DNA from: Candidatus Melainabacteria bacterium
Lineage (GTDB): Bacteria > Cyanobacteriota > Vampirovibrionia > Obscuribacterales > Obscuribacteraceae
Length of the DNA stretch: 64,000 nt
Direction: 5' to 3'
Assembly (NCBI GenBank): GCA_013288645.1
Contig: JABDBL010000001.1
Location: 1 to 64,000, forward strand
Below are positions 27,975 to 36,489 of this stretch, piece after piece. The notes under the pieces are model-generated. The model was not told where the DNA came from and made no database searches. It worked only from the letters and a program-made list of their open reading frames with translations. Position 1 is the first letter of the stretch. Every line of letters begins with the position of its first letter. A program made the translations under genes and the position numbers.

Positions 27975-28204
27975 TCACCTAAAGCTACTCTTTTTCTTTC
28001 ATTTTGCAAGGCAAGCAGGATACATTTTAATCTTAGAGGGGAGTGCTGAATTTTGCTTTTGCCACTAGCAGTCAAATTCTGCATGAGCGACGGATAAACA
28101 GGATATATTTTAATCTTCTGTTCGATTGCAGTCCTAGATTTTCGATCGTGCTAAAGTTGTATATAGCTAATTTTTCACCGATTGTTAATGGAATTCCTGA
28201 GAAC

Positions 28205-28834
28205 ATGGGCTTAGAAGTTGGTCACTTAAAATTAAGTATTTTGATAGCTTGTCTGTTTTTGATGACTACAAGTGGTTTTGCTGCTGATAAATTGTTTGCT
28301 AAAGAGTTGCAAGATCCAACAAAAGGCCGCGCTATTGAGGGTGAAGAGGGATTAATGAATAAGATAAATCAGTCTGAAGAGCAGCGAGATCACAAAACAT
28401 TTCAGGTAGCAACGATTGTTATAGATGCCAGTCCCGAAACTGTCTTTAAGACATTCACAGATTACGATCGATCGCCGGAGATTTTTTCTTATTTGAAGAA
28501 GGCAAAAATATTATCAGTTAATGGATCGAAAAAGACCATATCATGCGAAGCCGAAATAGCTGGTGGCTTACTTAAGTTTCAATACGTTCTTGAATTTACT
28601 GAACACGCGCCTAATTTGGTGGAATGGCATCGCGTAAGTGGAGCATTCAAATCTAATGAAGGTTATTGGAAATTTGAACCAATTGATAAGGGAAAATTTA
28701 CACTGGTCACTTATAGTAAATATGTAGACGGCGGATTTTTATTCCCGCAATTCATCGTAAAAAAGGAATTGCATGACAATATGCCAATTATACTAGGCGA
28801 ACTAAAACGCAGTGTGGAAAGAATAGCTAATTAA
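28205..28834 (+). CDS. Exported SRPBCC (START/polyketide-cyclase-like) protein
   Basis: From the ATG at 28205 the 209-residue product begins with a signal peptide, hydrophobic core LSILIACLFLMTTSGFAA. The frame is open back to 28043, but that leader would be about 54 residues of unlikely sequence. The mature protein has TIVIDASPETVFKTFTDYDR, SYLKKAKILS and LVEWHRVSGAFKSNEGYWKF, typical of the SRPBCC helix-grip fold that binds hydrophobic ligands. It is likely periplasmic. The stop overlaps the converging lipoate-ligase stop by four bases. Confidence 0.75.
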   Translation: MGLEVGHLKLSILIACLFLMTTSGFAADKLFAKELQDPTKGRAIEGEEGLMNKINQSEEQRDHKTFQVATIVIDASPETVFKTFTDYDRSPEIFSYLKKAKILSVNGSKKTISCEAEIAGGLLKFQYVLEFTEHAPNLVEWHRVSGAFKSNEGYWKFEPIDKGKFTLVTYSKYVDGGFLFPQFIVKKELHDNMPIILGELKRSVERIAN

Positions 28835-29640
28835 CAAGGTTGATTTACCAAATTTTGGTATTTGTGCTTCAATCTGTTTACTAAGCCCTGTTCATAAGTG
28901 GTCAATTCTTCGGGTATAAATCTGCAATTGAATGTCTTTTGAAAACCTTTAATGATTTCTTTTTCTAAAGATGTTATGGAGGGTTCGAACTTAGTTATCT
29001 CATATAAATTAGCATGATGGTTATTGGCATCAAAAATATCGTCATTGATTAATTCATGCATTAATGTTTGCGGTTGATTTAGAATTATTGATCCGTGCTG
29101 TAATACAGCATGTTTTCGACGCAGCTGAGCACTACCAATGAGTTTATTGCCCCTATATTGCAAGTCACCGATTGTTGTGGCTAAAAAACAGTCGTTCTTG
29201 TCTTTGTAATTGTTTCTGGTATTTCCAACAGTAACCCCCACACCGTAAGATTCAAGAAATATTATTAATGCCTGGCAGATTTGTTTGTAGGCAGTTGCTA
29301 TTGATTCACTGACCAAAATATATTCACTGATTTGTGCGCCTTTGCTTGAGCAAATAAAAGCATAAGTGAGGTCACCAAAATGTAAGACGGCTCGTCCACC
29401 GGTTGGTCTGCGTACAACATCAAAGCCGGCTGCCAGAATTCTGCTGCGAATATTATCTTCAATAATCTGAGCATAACCTAGTGATACCGCTGGTGGTGAA
29501 AACTGATACAATCTTAAAGTTGGCGGCACTAAAGAATTTAGATGTGCTTCTAATATCGCTTCATCAATAGCCATGTTGGTAGCGGCGTTATTACTTGTGC
29601 AGGTTATCAGTCTGTAGGAAGGTCTTTTGAAGATAGTCAA
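28831..29640 (-). CDS. Lipoate-protein ligase / lipoyltransferase family protein
   Basis: A 269-residue member of the biotin/lipoate A/B ligase family. RRPTGGRAVLHFGDLTYAFI is the conserved RRxxGGxAVxH motif, and RGNKLIGSAQLRRKHAVLQH carries the catalytic lysine. It attaches lipoate or octanoate to E2 and GcvH domains. The C-terminal accessory domain of E. coli LplA seems absent, so it may be an octanoyltransferase (LipM-like) rather than a salvage ligase. The likely start is TTG at 29640. Confidence 0.85.
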   Translation of the reverse strand: MTIFKRPSYRLITCTSNNAATNMAIDEAILEAHLNSLVPPTLRLYQFSPPAVSLGYAQIIEDNIRSRILAAGFDVVRRPTGGRAVLHFGDLTYAFICSSKGAQISEYILVSESIATAYKQICQALIIFLESYGVGVTVGNTRNNYKDKNDCFLATTIGDLQYRGNKLIGSAQLRRKHAVLQHGSIILNQPQTLMHELINDDIFDANNHHANLYEITKFEPSITSLEKEIIKGFQKTFNCRFIPEELTTYEQGLVNRLKHKYQNLVNQPC

Positions 29641-29735
29641 TTTTTAACTCGAATTTAGAACTGTCAATTAAAAAAGATTGCTGGCGGCCTTAACGCTGCT
29701 TTGTTACTTAGATCTAATGTCTGTAGAGAGGGGAT

Positions 29736-29758
29736 CATGACATTTGTTAGATGTCATG
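29736..29758. other. Stem-loop followed by T-run in a divergent gap
   Basis: CATGACAT and ATGTCATG form a perfect 8-bp stem with a 7-base loop, followed on the plus strand by TTTTT (29759-29763). It lies between two divergent gene starts (lipoate ligase and mqnA). A terminator of a small unannotated transcript or an operator would both fit. The stem is AT-rich and weak. Confidence 0.35.
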
Positions 29759-29911
29759 TTTTTAAGGCAAATAGTGATGGTAGTGATCATTTGCTGACAA
29801 TTGAGTCGACCATGCTCAACGTATCGATATCCTGTTGCCATTCTTTTAATGAGCATTAATGATAGCAGTAAATATAATGGCAATTTGTGGCAAAGATTAT
29901 ATGATTAGCAG

Positions 29912-30772
29912 ATGAATCAAAAAGTACAATGGCGGGGTAAACCCCGGTTGGGGCTAATCAATTATATTAATTGCTTACCTGTACTATTACCTATAGTAAA
30001 TGGATTAGTAGACTTAGATGCGCAGGTGATTTTAGGTCAACCCAGCAGACTCAATTCTTTATTTGCCGCTTGTGAATTAGAATATGGGGCTATGAGTGCG
30101 TTTGCCTTTTTAGAGCAAAGTAATCACCTAGAATTAATACCTACTCTCTCTATTTCCAGCCAAAAAGCAGTAAGCAGTGTTTTGCTTTTTAGCAAAGAGT
30201 CTATTGCTAAGTATCCTCCTGGAAAAATATGTGTTCCAGCAGGTTCTGCGACTTCAATTAATGCGATGCTCTTAATGCTGTTGCAGTTCAGCAAGAACAA
30301 ACCGGTATTAATGACGACTGAAGAACCGGTTTTGAAAGATAATAATTCTGATGCTGCCTTAGTAATTGGAGACAGGGCCCTGGTTGTTGATGAAGAGTGG
30401 TCCAAAGAATATTATCGCTATGATCTTGGGCAATGGTGGTGTGAGAGCTTTAATTTGCCTATGGTTTTTGGTGTATTTGCCGTGAGAAATGACTATCTTT
30501 TGGCAAATGATAGCGGGCTGGGTGAGCCTTCTTCGATTGAAAAATTAGGCGCGGGGCTGGCAAACGCTGCCGATTTAGGATTGAATGATTATTTTGCTTC
30601 TGTATTATACGAAGCGGCTTCGAGAACTGGGCTAAGCAAAGACAGGCTGGAGCAATATTATAAAAAGGATCTTGATTTTTCTTGGAGCACAAAACACCAG
30701 CAGGCAATAGATAAATATGAGTTGCTTTGCAGACAAAATGGCATGTTTGAAGATAAAAAAGTGCTTGCTTAA
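29912..30772 (+). CDS. mqnA: Chorismate dehydratase, futalosine menaquinone pathway (MqnA)
   Basis: A 286-residue protein with the MqnA/MqnD two-lobe, periplasmic-binding-like fold. It starts RLGLINYINCLPVLLPI, has QPSRLNSLFAACELEYGAMS with the family's small-residue loop, then AFAFLEQSNHLELIPTLSIS and VIGDRALVVDE. MqnA dehydrates chorismate to 3-enolpyruvoyl-benzoate, the first step of futalosine menaquinone synthesis. Its ASP/GLY-rich middle and Tyr/Trp-rich substrate lobe (YYRYDLGQWWCESFNLPMVF) fit better than MqnD. No other mqn gene except a candidate decarboxylase at 20.7 kb is in the window. Confidence 0.88.
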   Translation: MNQKVQWRGKPRLGLINYINCLPVLLPIVNGLVDLDAQVILGQPSRLNSLFAACELEYGAMSAFAFLEQSNHLELIPTLSISSQKAVSSVLLFSKESIAKYPPGKICVPAGSATSINAMLLMLLQFSKNKPVLMTTEEPVLKDNNSDAALVIGDRALVVDEEWSKEYYRYDLGQWWCESFNLPMVFGVFAVRNDYLLANDSGLGEPSSIEKLGAGLANAADLGLNDYFASVLYEAASRTGLSKDRLEQYYKKDLDFSWSTKHQQAIDKYELLCRQNGMFEDKKVLA

Positions 30773-30779
30773 TAGCAAG
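30764..30779 (+). terminator. Short hairpin at the mqnA stop, possible terminator
   Basis: CTTGCT-TAAT-AGCAAG forms a perfect 6-bp stem across the mqnA stop codon and is followed by TTATTGTTATACTTATT, a T-rich but not pure run. It would be a weak intrinsic terminator before the kinase gene. Confidence 0.45.
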
Positions 30780-30853
30780 TTATTGTTATACTTATTAATT
30801 AGTTCAATATCATCTTAATATTCCTTACCCTGTTTGCATGAGCGGTGTCGTCC

Positions 30854-32035
30854 ATGCCTAGTTTTTTTGATTCCGAAGGTTCTGGACACTCTACTAAAGG
30901 AGTATCCGAGTTAGGCGAACAAACAAATTTTGCAATACCGGAAAAATCTCTCGTATTGCAAGGTCGTTATGCCATTGTTAAGCCCTTGGGTCAAGGTGGC
31001 ATGGGTACTGTTTTTTTGGCCCAAGATAAACGATTATCTAATCGTTTTTGTGTCGTAAAAAAATTACGTCTTGATGGCTTTGATAAAGAAGATAAGCATA
31101 AAGCTACGACCTTCTTTGAACGCGAAGCAATGATTTTGAGTGGTCTGAAGCATCCAAATGTTGTTTCCATCCAGGATTATTTTCAGGAGCATGGTAATTA
31201 CTTCCTGGTTATGGAATATGTTAAAGGCGATAATTTGCAGCAACTTTTAAAAAAGCGAGGTGAGCCTTTTAATGAGAAGCAAGTTGTAGACTGGGGGCTT
31301 GCCATTCTGGACGTTTTGAATTATTTGCACAGTAATAAACCTCCTGTAATTTATAGGGATATCAAGCCAAGCAATATAATGCTTAGTGCCGTAGATGGTA
31401 TCAAGCTGGTTGACTTTGGCATTGCTAGGCCATATGCTGAACATTCTGAGAATACCCATGTTGTTTCTGGAGGATATTCACCACCGGAGCAATATTGGGG
31501 TGGTGCTGACTTGCGTTCTGATATTTATGCTTTGGGAGCAACTATGTATTATTTGCTTACAGGTAAAGAACCATTGGCTTTACAAACATGTTCGACTCGA
31601 CGCTCTAAAGTACTAATATCAGATCAACTAGACAAAATTATCCAACGTGCTACAGCCCAAGATATCTGGTTGCGCTATCAAACTGCGATTGAAATGCGTC
31701 AGGGGTTAACTGAAGTGCCCAGCAAAGCGAAGACAAGTTCATTTCCTAGCTACGTTCTTGTTGCTGGGGTCTTAGCTTTGGTGTCAGTTGCGTGTGCTGC
31801 TTTTGTTTTCTTTGCTTTTACAAACAAAGACGGACATTTTCATGAAGAAGCAATGACTTTATTATCTAAAAATCAAAGTGTTGGAGTTAATGTAAAGAAA
31901 GAGTCTGCTTTATGGCATGTTCCCTTTGAAATTGCAACGCTAGCTAGTAACGAAGAGGTTATCACTGATCCTGATGCTTTAAAGGCAAACAATTCATCAA
32001 AAAATAATAGGCAAACTCGTTCTTACAAAAAATGA
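30854..32035 (+). CDS. Membrane Ser/Thr protein kinase (PknB-like)
   Basis: A 393-residue Hanks-type kinase. The glycine loop is GQGGMGTVF (residues about 46-54), the lysine is in VVKKL, the catalytic loop is IYRDIKPSN (YRD in place of HRD, about 166-174), DFG is at about 187-189 and SPPEQY replaces APE. One membrane span (about 300-327) near the C-terminus is followed by a short extracytoplasmic tail of about 65 residues without PASTA repeats. ATG 30854 has GAGCGG eight bases upstream; an in-frame GTG lies at 30845. It stands 94 bases before the small exported gene that starts the duplicated unit, so it may control that surface system. A 113-bp fragment of it recurs at 37402. Confidence 0.9.
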   Translation: MPSFFDSEGSGHSTKGVSELGEQTNFAIPEKSLVLQGRYAIVKPLGQGGMGTVFLAQDKRLSNRFCVVKKLRLDGFDKEDKHKATTFFEREAMILSGLKHPNVVSIQDYFQEHGNYFLVMEYVKGDNLQQLLKKRGEPFNEKQVVDWGLAILDVLNYLHSNKPPVIYRDIKPSNIMLSAVDGIKLVDFGIARPYAEHSENTHVVSGGYSPPEQYWGGADLRSDIYALGATMYYLLTGKEPLALQTCSTRRSKVLISDQLDKIIQRATAQDIWLRYQTAIEMRQGLTEVPSKAKTSSFPSYVLVAGVLALVSVACAAFVFFAFTNKDGHFHEEAMTLLSKNQSVGVNVKKESALWHVPFEIATLASNEEVITDPDALKANNSSKNNRQTRSYKK

Positions 32036-32129
32036 TAGTGGATTGCTTTGATACGAATTGTAGGAAGCATACATTATCAAAGTACGCGGTATAATGAGTG
32101 TTGTAATAGCGGTAATTAAAAAGGAAAAC

Positions 32130-32771
32130 ATGTCTATACAGACTACAGACATTTTTAACTTACGTAAAAAGTTAGTGGTTATGCTTATAGGTAGTCAGTG
32201 CTTTTACCTTAACGCTTTTACTGGTTTAAATGCTATAGCAGAAACATCAACAAAACAATCTGGGCAGTCTGTATTATCTACAAAGCATGCATTAGCAAGA
32301 GAAAGCAAAGACTCCTTCTCACCAAAAAATAATTGCCGAACAGCAAGCAATTCTAATGTTACATCATCAGCACCATCGATAAAACAAAGGACATCGTCTA
32401 CCAGGCAAGGTGTTACAAGTACGGCAGTAAATTTACGCCGCGCATATCATGTTGCACCTATGGCAAATCAAGCATTCCTTCGTCAACAACAATGGTGGGC
32501 TAAAGAGTACCGTCGCAGACAGCTTGCGCAGAGACTTAAAAATTGGCAAGTTAGAAAAGAAGCTGAAGCATTTGCAAGACATATGGCTGACCCGCGCTCG
32601 CCGGAATCCATAGCATACAGAAATGCAGCATTACATGCACAGTCCTTGCAATCAAAATTACCTTCTGAAGAAAGAACAAAAATTTTATTACATCCAAACA
32701 TGACGCAAGCTAGGGGCCCATCGCAAGTATACGCAGCCTTATCTAAGCAAGTACCTGCTAAGGCTAAGTAG
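32130..32771 (+). CDS. Small exported protein, unit A
   Basis: A 213-residue protein of unknown family, paired with the giant secreted protein downstream; the paralogue at 38183 is followed by the paralogous giant. ATG 32130 is preceded by AAAGGA five bases upstream and aligns with the paralogue's start. A hydrophobic stretch (about residues 15-36, LVVMLIGSQCFYLNAFTGLN) may be a signal or anchor. A Ser/Thr/Gln-rich linker follows. The conserved C-terminal part is INLRRAYHVAPMANQ, QQWWAKEYRRRQLAQRLKNW, a HMADPRSPES segment and EERTKILLHPNMTQAR. It looks helical and basic. Function is unknown. Confidence 0.7.
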   Translation: MSIQTTDIFNLRKKLVVMLIGSQCFYLNAFTGLNAIAETSTKQSGQSVLSTKHALARESKDSFSPKNNCRTASNSNVTSSAPSIKQRTSSTRQGVTSTAVNLRRAYHVAPMANQAFLRQQQWWAKEYRRRQLAQRLKNWQVRKEAEAFARHMADPRSPESIAYRNAALHAQSLQSKLPSEERTKILLHPNMTQARGPSQVYAALSKQVPAKAK

Positions 32772-32830
32772 TAAACTTATAAAAATTGCATATCGAAACT
32801 ATAGGAAGTAATAAATTAAATCGGCGGTGT

Positions 32831-32852
32831 TCTTAATCTTTTGAGATTAAGA
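32831..32852. other. Stem-loop between small and large genes of unit A
   Basis: TCTTAATCT and AGATTAAGA form a perfect 9-bp stem with a TTTG loop, 120 bases upstream of the giant gene. It has no T-run, so it may modulate rather than end transcription. An equivalent perfect stem is not evident in unit B. Confidence 0.35.
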
Positions 32853-32972
32853 GTTCTAGTTCGTTGGTTACTCTCCAGTAAAAAATGGGTATTACAGATA
32901 TAAATATTGGACATTTGCTCGTTACTAATATTAGTTATTAAATAGCGTGTTAATCAATCTGAGGATCAAGTA

Positions 32973-35474
32973 GTGAAGAGCTTGAAAAGAGAAGATTTCA
33001 TTTTCAGCGCATTTGTGTTAGTGGCAAACAATTACTTAATGAAAGAGAAAAGCAATTGGCTAATTAGGTTTTTTTTCGCATTAACAATAGCACTCATTGT
33101 TAATCAATTTATTTGTTTATTAAGTGCACGCGCGCAAGCAATACCATCATTTTCAGCTAGCTGTCCACCAACGTTTTATGTGTCTAAGAATGGTCCTACT
33201 GATGGTACCGCTAATGGTTTATCTTGGGCAACGGCATGGCCGGAGCTTGATCAAATCAATTGGGCAACAGTGCAAGCAGCTAATAATGCTTTTGCTGCTA
33301 AATTTGCTGCCGGATCGACGTTATATCCTGGTTCTGTTCCAGGAGATAGCGTTAATTGTGTAATTGAACTTGATGGTGGACCAGCAGGTAGTTGTATGGA
33401 ATACGACACACCCCTGATACCGATACTTGTTGATCCCCAGAATCCCTATGCTTCTTATCCGGTGGTGAGAGTAGCAAATGATTCAAGAGATCCCGCCGGT
33501 ATAAAGCCAGCCCAAACTGGTGGGCAAGTAATTATTAATGGTGCTAAGTTTACTGGCAATGAAGTAGGCTGTCCGGGCATCGATTTGACCTATCAGTTTG
33601 GGGTCTATTTTTGGGGAGGCCCAGGAAACGATACAGCTTGGGTAAATCAAAATGGCGCAGCACAACAAGGTTTGGCTGTGATTAACTGCACCGTAGGACT
33701 TTATCAATCGTATGGTGGTAATTGCTGGGTAACTGGAATGATGTTTGCCAACAACGGTATTAACGTAATGTGTGCCGGCTGGCAAGATATTCCCAATACG
33801 ACAATAGCAGGACAAACACTGAATGTAAGTCACGCTGCGCCTCCTAATCCTTGGGGCTATGGCGCAAATGCAATTCATTGCGAATATTGTTGGATACAAA
33901 ACGCTACTGACACCTATTACCGGTCCAATATCTGGGTTGCCAATTCAGCGAATGGCAATGGGCCTTCGTTTCCAGCTGGTCCATTTTCATGGGTACAGAC
34001 TTTGGATGGATACCCTGTATTTGATTTCTGTCTCATTTGTCAAACTGACAATAATGCTGGACTAATGGATGGCGCAGTATATAACAATGCCATAGGCCAA
34101 ACTTATTTCGGTAATTGTTGGTGTGAGTTGCAACACTGCCTTATTGCAGGGGTTAGAAATGGCGTGGTGAATGGACAGACAGATGGAGACATAGACATGA
34201 TTGGTTGTTTATTCCTTGACTGTTATAACGCTGCTATTGTCAAAACTGCACCAGGAAATAGTCCCACTAGTAATGTTGTTGTACAAGATTGTGCATTTGC
34301 TCTACCAAATATAAATGCCTTTGGTCAAGCAACCATGGCACTCGACCTGATTGAAAATCAGCTCGATGTATATGGAAGTACGTATGATTTTGTAGGTAAC
34401 TGCTGCTTTAACGGTGGGCTTTTTAACATAACGGGAGCCGTGCCGTTAGGCTACCAGGCAATGGAGATATTTAATACAGAAGGCGCTAACAATCTTTTTG
34501 CCCCTTCGATGATGGACCCCGGCTTTGCTACTAATCCACAATCAATTCCAACCGGTACTCCTCCTGCAGCATGGCTAACATATGACTTCACTTTGCCTTG
34601 TCTGAGCTGGCCGCCACCACCTCCACCAGCTGGTGCCGCCTGCTATCAAGAAGCAAATTACCTTGCTCCTAATGATCCTAATACTTGGTTGGCTGGGCCT
34701 CCTACATCAGGAGATGCTATGGTCGGTTTGCCTCTGGGCACACCATTAGGTAACGGTTTGGCGACTGGCTATAATTCAGGTGGTTCACCACCAGCACCAC
34801 CACCAGCACCACCACCAGCTCCAGCGCCTGCACCGACACCAGCTCCAGCGCCAGCTCCAACGCCGGCACCAGCACCACCACCAGCTCCAGCGCCTGCACC
34901 GACACCAGCTCCAGCGCCAGCTCCAACGCCGGTTCCAGTACCAGCTCCAGCGCCTGCACCGACACCAGCTCCAGCGCCAGCTCCAACGCCGGTTCCAGTA
35001 CCAGCTCCAGTACCAGCTCCAACGCCAGCACCAGCACCAGCACCTGCTCCTGCTCCTGTTCCGGCTCCAACGCCGGCACCAGCGCCGACTCCGGCACCAC
35101 CTCCACCTGCGCCGCCACCACCTCCGCCGGCTCCGCCACCACCTCCACCTGCGCCGCCGCCACCTGCGCCGCCGCCACCTGCGCCGCCGCCACCACCTGC
35201 GCCGCCTCCACCTCCACCAGCTCCGCCGCCAGCTCCAAAGTCGCCGACTTCTTTAAAAGATAAGAGAATAGAAAGGGAGATTGCCGATCAAAAGGCTGCT
35301 ATAGCCAATGAAAAAACTACTATAGCTAGGCTTGAACAAGCAATAAAGAAAGAAGCAGATAAGCCGCATGACAAACTTGAAATTAAAGAACAACAAAAAG
35401 AAATATCTAGGCTGGAGAAACAAATACAAGAGCGTGAACAGTTGATAAAAACATTAGAAACGGAATTGCAATAA
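32973..35474 (+). CDS. Giant secreted protein: beta-helix-like head, Pro/Ala stalk, coiled-coil tail (unit A)
   Basis: An 833-residue protein. Residues about 28-53 (WLIRFFFALTIALIVNQFIC) are a signal or anchor, preceded by an unusually long N-region. The head (about 60-590) opens TFYVSKNGPTDGTANGLSWA and has many Asn/Gly-rich strands, such as GGQVIINGAKFTGNEVGCPG and VINCTVGLYQ, suggesting a right-handed beta-helix of pectate-lyase type. A Pro/Ala stalk of about 150 residues follows (about 603-755). The last 70 residues are a charged coiled coil (EREIADQKAAIANEKTTIAR). The GTG start has GAGG nine bases upstream. It probably forms a surface fibre; catalysis is unproven. Confidence 0.8.
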   Translation: MKSLKREDFIFSAFVLVANNYLMKEKSNWLIRFFFALTIALIVNQFICLLSARAQAIPSFSASCPPTFYVSKNGPTDGTANGLSWATAWPELDQINWATVQAANNAFAAKFAAGSTLYPGSVPGDSVNCVIELDGGPAGSCMEYDTPLIPILVDPQNPYASYPVVRVANDSRDPAGIKPAQTGGQVIINGAKFTGNEVGCPGIDLTYQFGVYFWGGPGNDTAWVNQNGAAQQGLAVINCTVGLYQSYGGNCWVTGMMFANNGINVMCAGWQDIPNTTIAGQTLNVSHAAPPNPWGYGANAIHCEYCWIQNATDTYYRSNIWVANSANGNGPSFPAGPFSWVQTLDGYPVFDFCLICQTDNNAGLMDGAVYNNAIGQTYFGNCWCELQHCLIAGVRNGVVNGQTDGDIDMIGCLFLDCYNAAIVKTAPGNSPTSNVVVQDCAFALPNINAFGQATMALDLIENQLDVYGSTYDFVGNCCFNGGLFNITGAVPLGYQAMEIFNTEGANNLFAPSMMDPGFATNPQSIPTGTPPAAWLTYDFTLPCLSWPPPPPPAGAACYQEANYLAPNDPNTWLAGPPTSGDAMVGLPLGTPLGNGLATGYNSGGSPPAPPPAPPPAPAPAPTPAPAPAPTPAPAPPPAPAPAPTPAPAPAPTPVPVPAPAPAPTPAPAPAPTPVPVPAPVPAPTPAPAPAPAPAPVPAPTPAPAPTPAPPPPAPPPPPPAPPPPPPAPPPPAPPPPAPPPPPAPPPPPPAPPPAPKSPTSLKDKRIEREIADQKAAIANEKTTIARLEQAIKKEADKPHDKLEIKEQQKEISRLEKQIQEREQLIKTLETELQ
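34780..35245 (+). repeat. Pro/Ala-coding tandem repeat tract, unit A
   Basis: Degenerate tandem CCA-GCx/GCx-CCx units within the giant gene code for PAPAPTPAP-like and PPPAPPPPP-like sequence. Longer near-perfect direct repeats of about 70 bases are visible around 34880-35010. High GC here contrasts with the AT-rich neighbours. Such tracts change length by slippage or recombination and are prone to assembly collapse. Confidence 0.9.
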
Positions 35475-35535
35475 ATTCTAATGTTCCTGATTCATAGCTG
35501 TGCCATCAATATTTTGATTTATGTATTCAATGCAA

Positions 35536-36489
35536 TTATTGTCCTGCTTTGCTTGCTCTCCATAATAATGATGGATGCTGCTCAATTATTGAAGCGAGCT
35601 GTGTATTATCTGTGATTAAGCTGCTATTAATAATTCCGTCTTCTCTAACAAGCCGAACAAATTCGCTTTCTTTATCAGTGAGAGGAAACAGTTGAGCTAA
35701 GTTTGCCTTTACAGATTCGACAAGTTGTCTGCTATATTCCTCTAAGTCTTGGCTTTTGGGTTGCTCAGTAAAATTCAGCAGTGGTAAAAGTCTTTCTTTT
35801 AATTCAATAGCTGAGCAGGTAACTGAGTCTATAGAAACAGTTCGCCAATCTTTCGGATTCATGGCACCATAAATAACAAGCGCCAACCGAAGTTTACCTT
35901 TGTCTATGTCAACAGCAATTTTACTGGCATCGTACAGATCACGACTTACTCGTCGAGATAACAATGCTCTTAATTTGCCTGCATACAATTCACAAGAGCT
36001 TAAGACAGGAAATTGCTTTGCAGAAAAATCACCAAATACACAAGAATCTAAAAGCTGAATTGGCCAGAGCGGTGCCCTATACATGAAGTTAATGTCTATT
36101 TGAATAGTATTCATTATTCTTCCCAGCACGCTTGAATATTGGATATTCCACTTTCCACCAGCATGATCAGGTGGCCCGGGCTGCATATTCATACCAAGCC
36201 TGGCACAAATTGCTCTAAGCGTTTTCTCTAGTGCTGATTTTTCTGCCTTCATTTCTGCGACATTTAATGTACCGATATAATTCAGGTCTATATCAACTGA
36301 CAGTCGAGGCAGAGCAAGCACAAATAGATTCAGAGCCGTCCCGCCCTTGAGTGCAAATTTATTTTTTAGCCCCGGGTTTTCATTTATTTCGTTCAGTATA
36401 GTTATCAATCGCAAAACTTTTTCAATTATTTCCGGCGCAAATTTTGTTTGTTCAGAAATGCCTAATACTGCTTTCCTGGTTACTGCCAT
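35536..36489 (-). CDS. AbiEii-type nucleotidyltransferase toxin
   Basis: A 317-residue protein of the AbiEii family (type IV toxin-antitoxin toxin, DUF1814-like nucleotidyltransferase). The signature FALKGGTALNLFVLALPRLS, followed by VDIDLNYIG, is the GG-T/S plus DxD motif of the catalytic core; RVSRDLYDASKIAV is the second conserved block. The ATG at 36489 has GGGAGGA eight bases upstream inside the antitoxin gene; an upstream ATG (36504) lacks this. It overlaps abiEi by 10 bases. AbiE toxins transfer nucleotides and give phage abortive infection. Confidence 0.88.
   Translation of the reverse strand: MAVTRKAVLGISEQTKFAPEIIEKVLRLITILNEINENPGLKNKFALKGGTALNLFVLALPRLSVDIDLNYIGTLNVAEMKAEKSALEKTLRAICARLGMNMQPGPPDHAGGKWNIQYSSVLGRIMNTIQIDINFMYRAPLWPIQLLDSCVFGDFSAKQFPVLSSCELYAGKLRALLSRRVSRDLYDASKIAVDIDKGKLRLALVIYGAMNPKDWRTVSIDSVTCSAIELKERLLPLLNFTEQPKSQDLEEYSRQLVESVKANLAQLFPLTDKESEFVRLVREDGIINSSLITDNTQLASIIEQHPSLLWRASKAGQ

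Noticed and set aside
30854-32035. Kinase considered inactive because HRD is YRD
   Set aside because: The Asp and following Lys/Asn, DFG and glycine loop are intact, and YRD variants occur in active kinases.
34717-35256. Long open frames in other frames and on the other strand of the first Pro/Ala tract, reading as His/Gln-rich or Glu/Leu/Val-rich protein
   Set aside because: They are produced by the repetitive GCx/CCx sequence, have no ribosome site or family likeness, and the tract is in frame with the giant gene.
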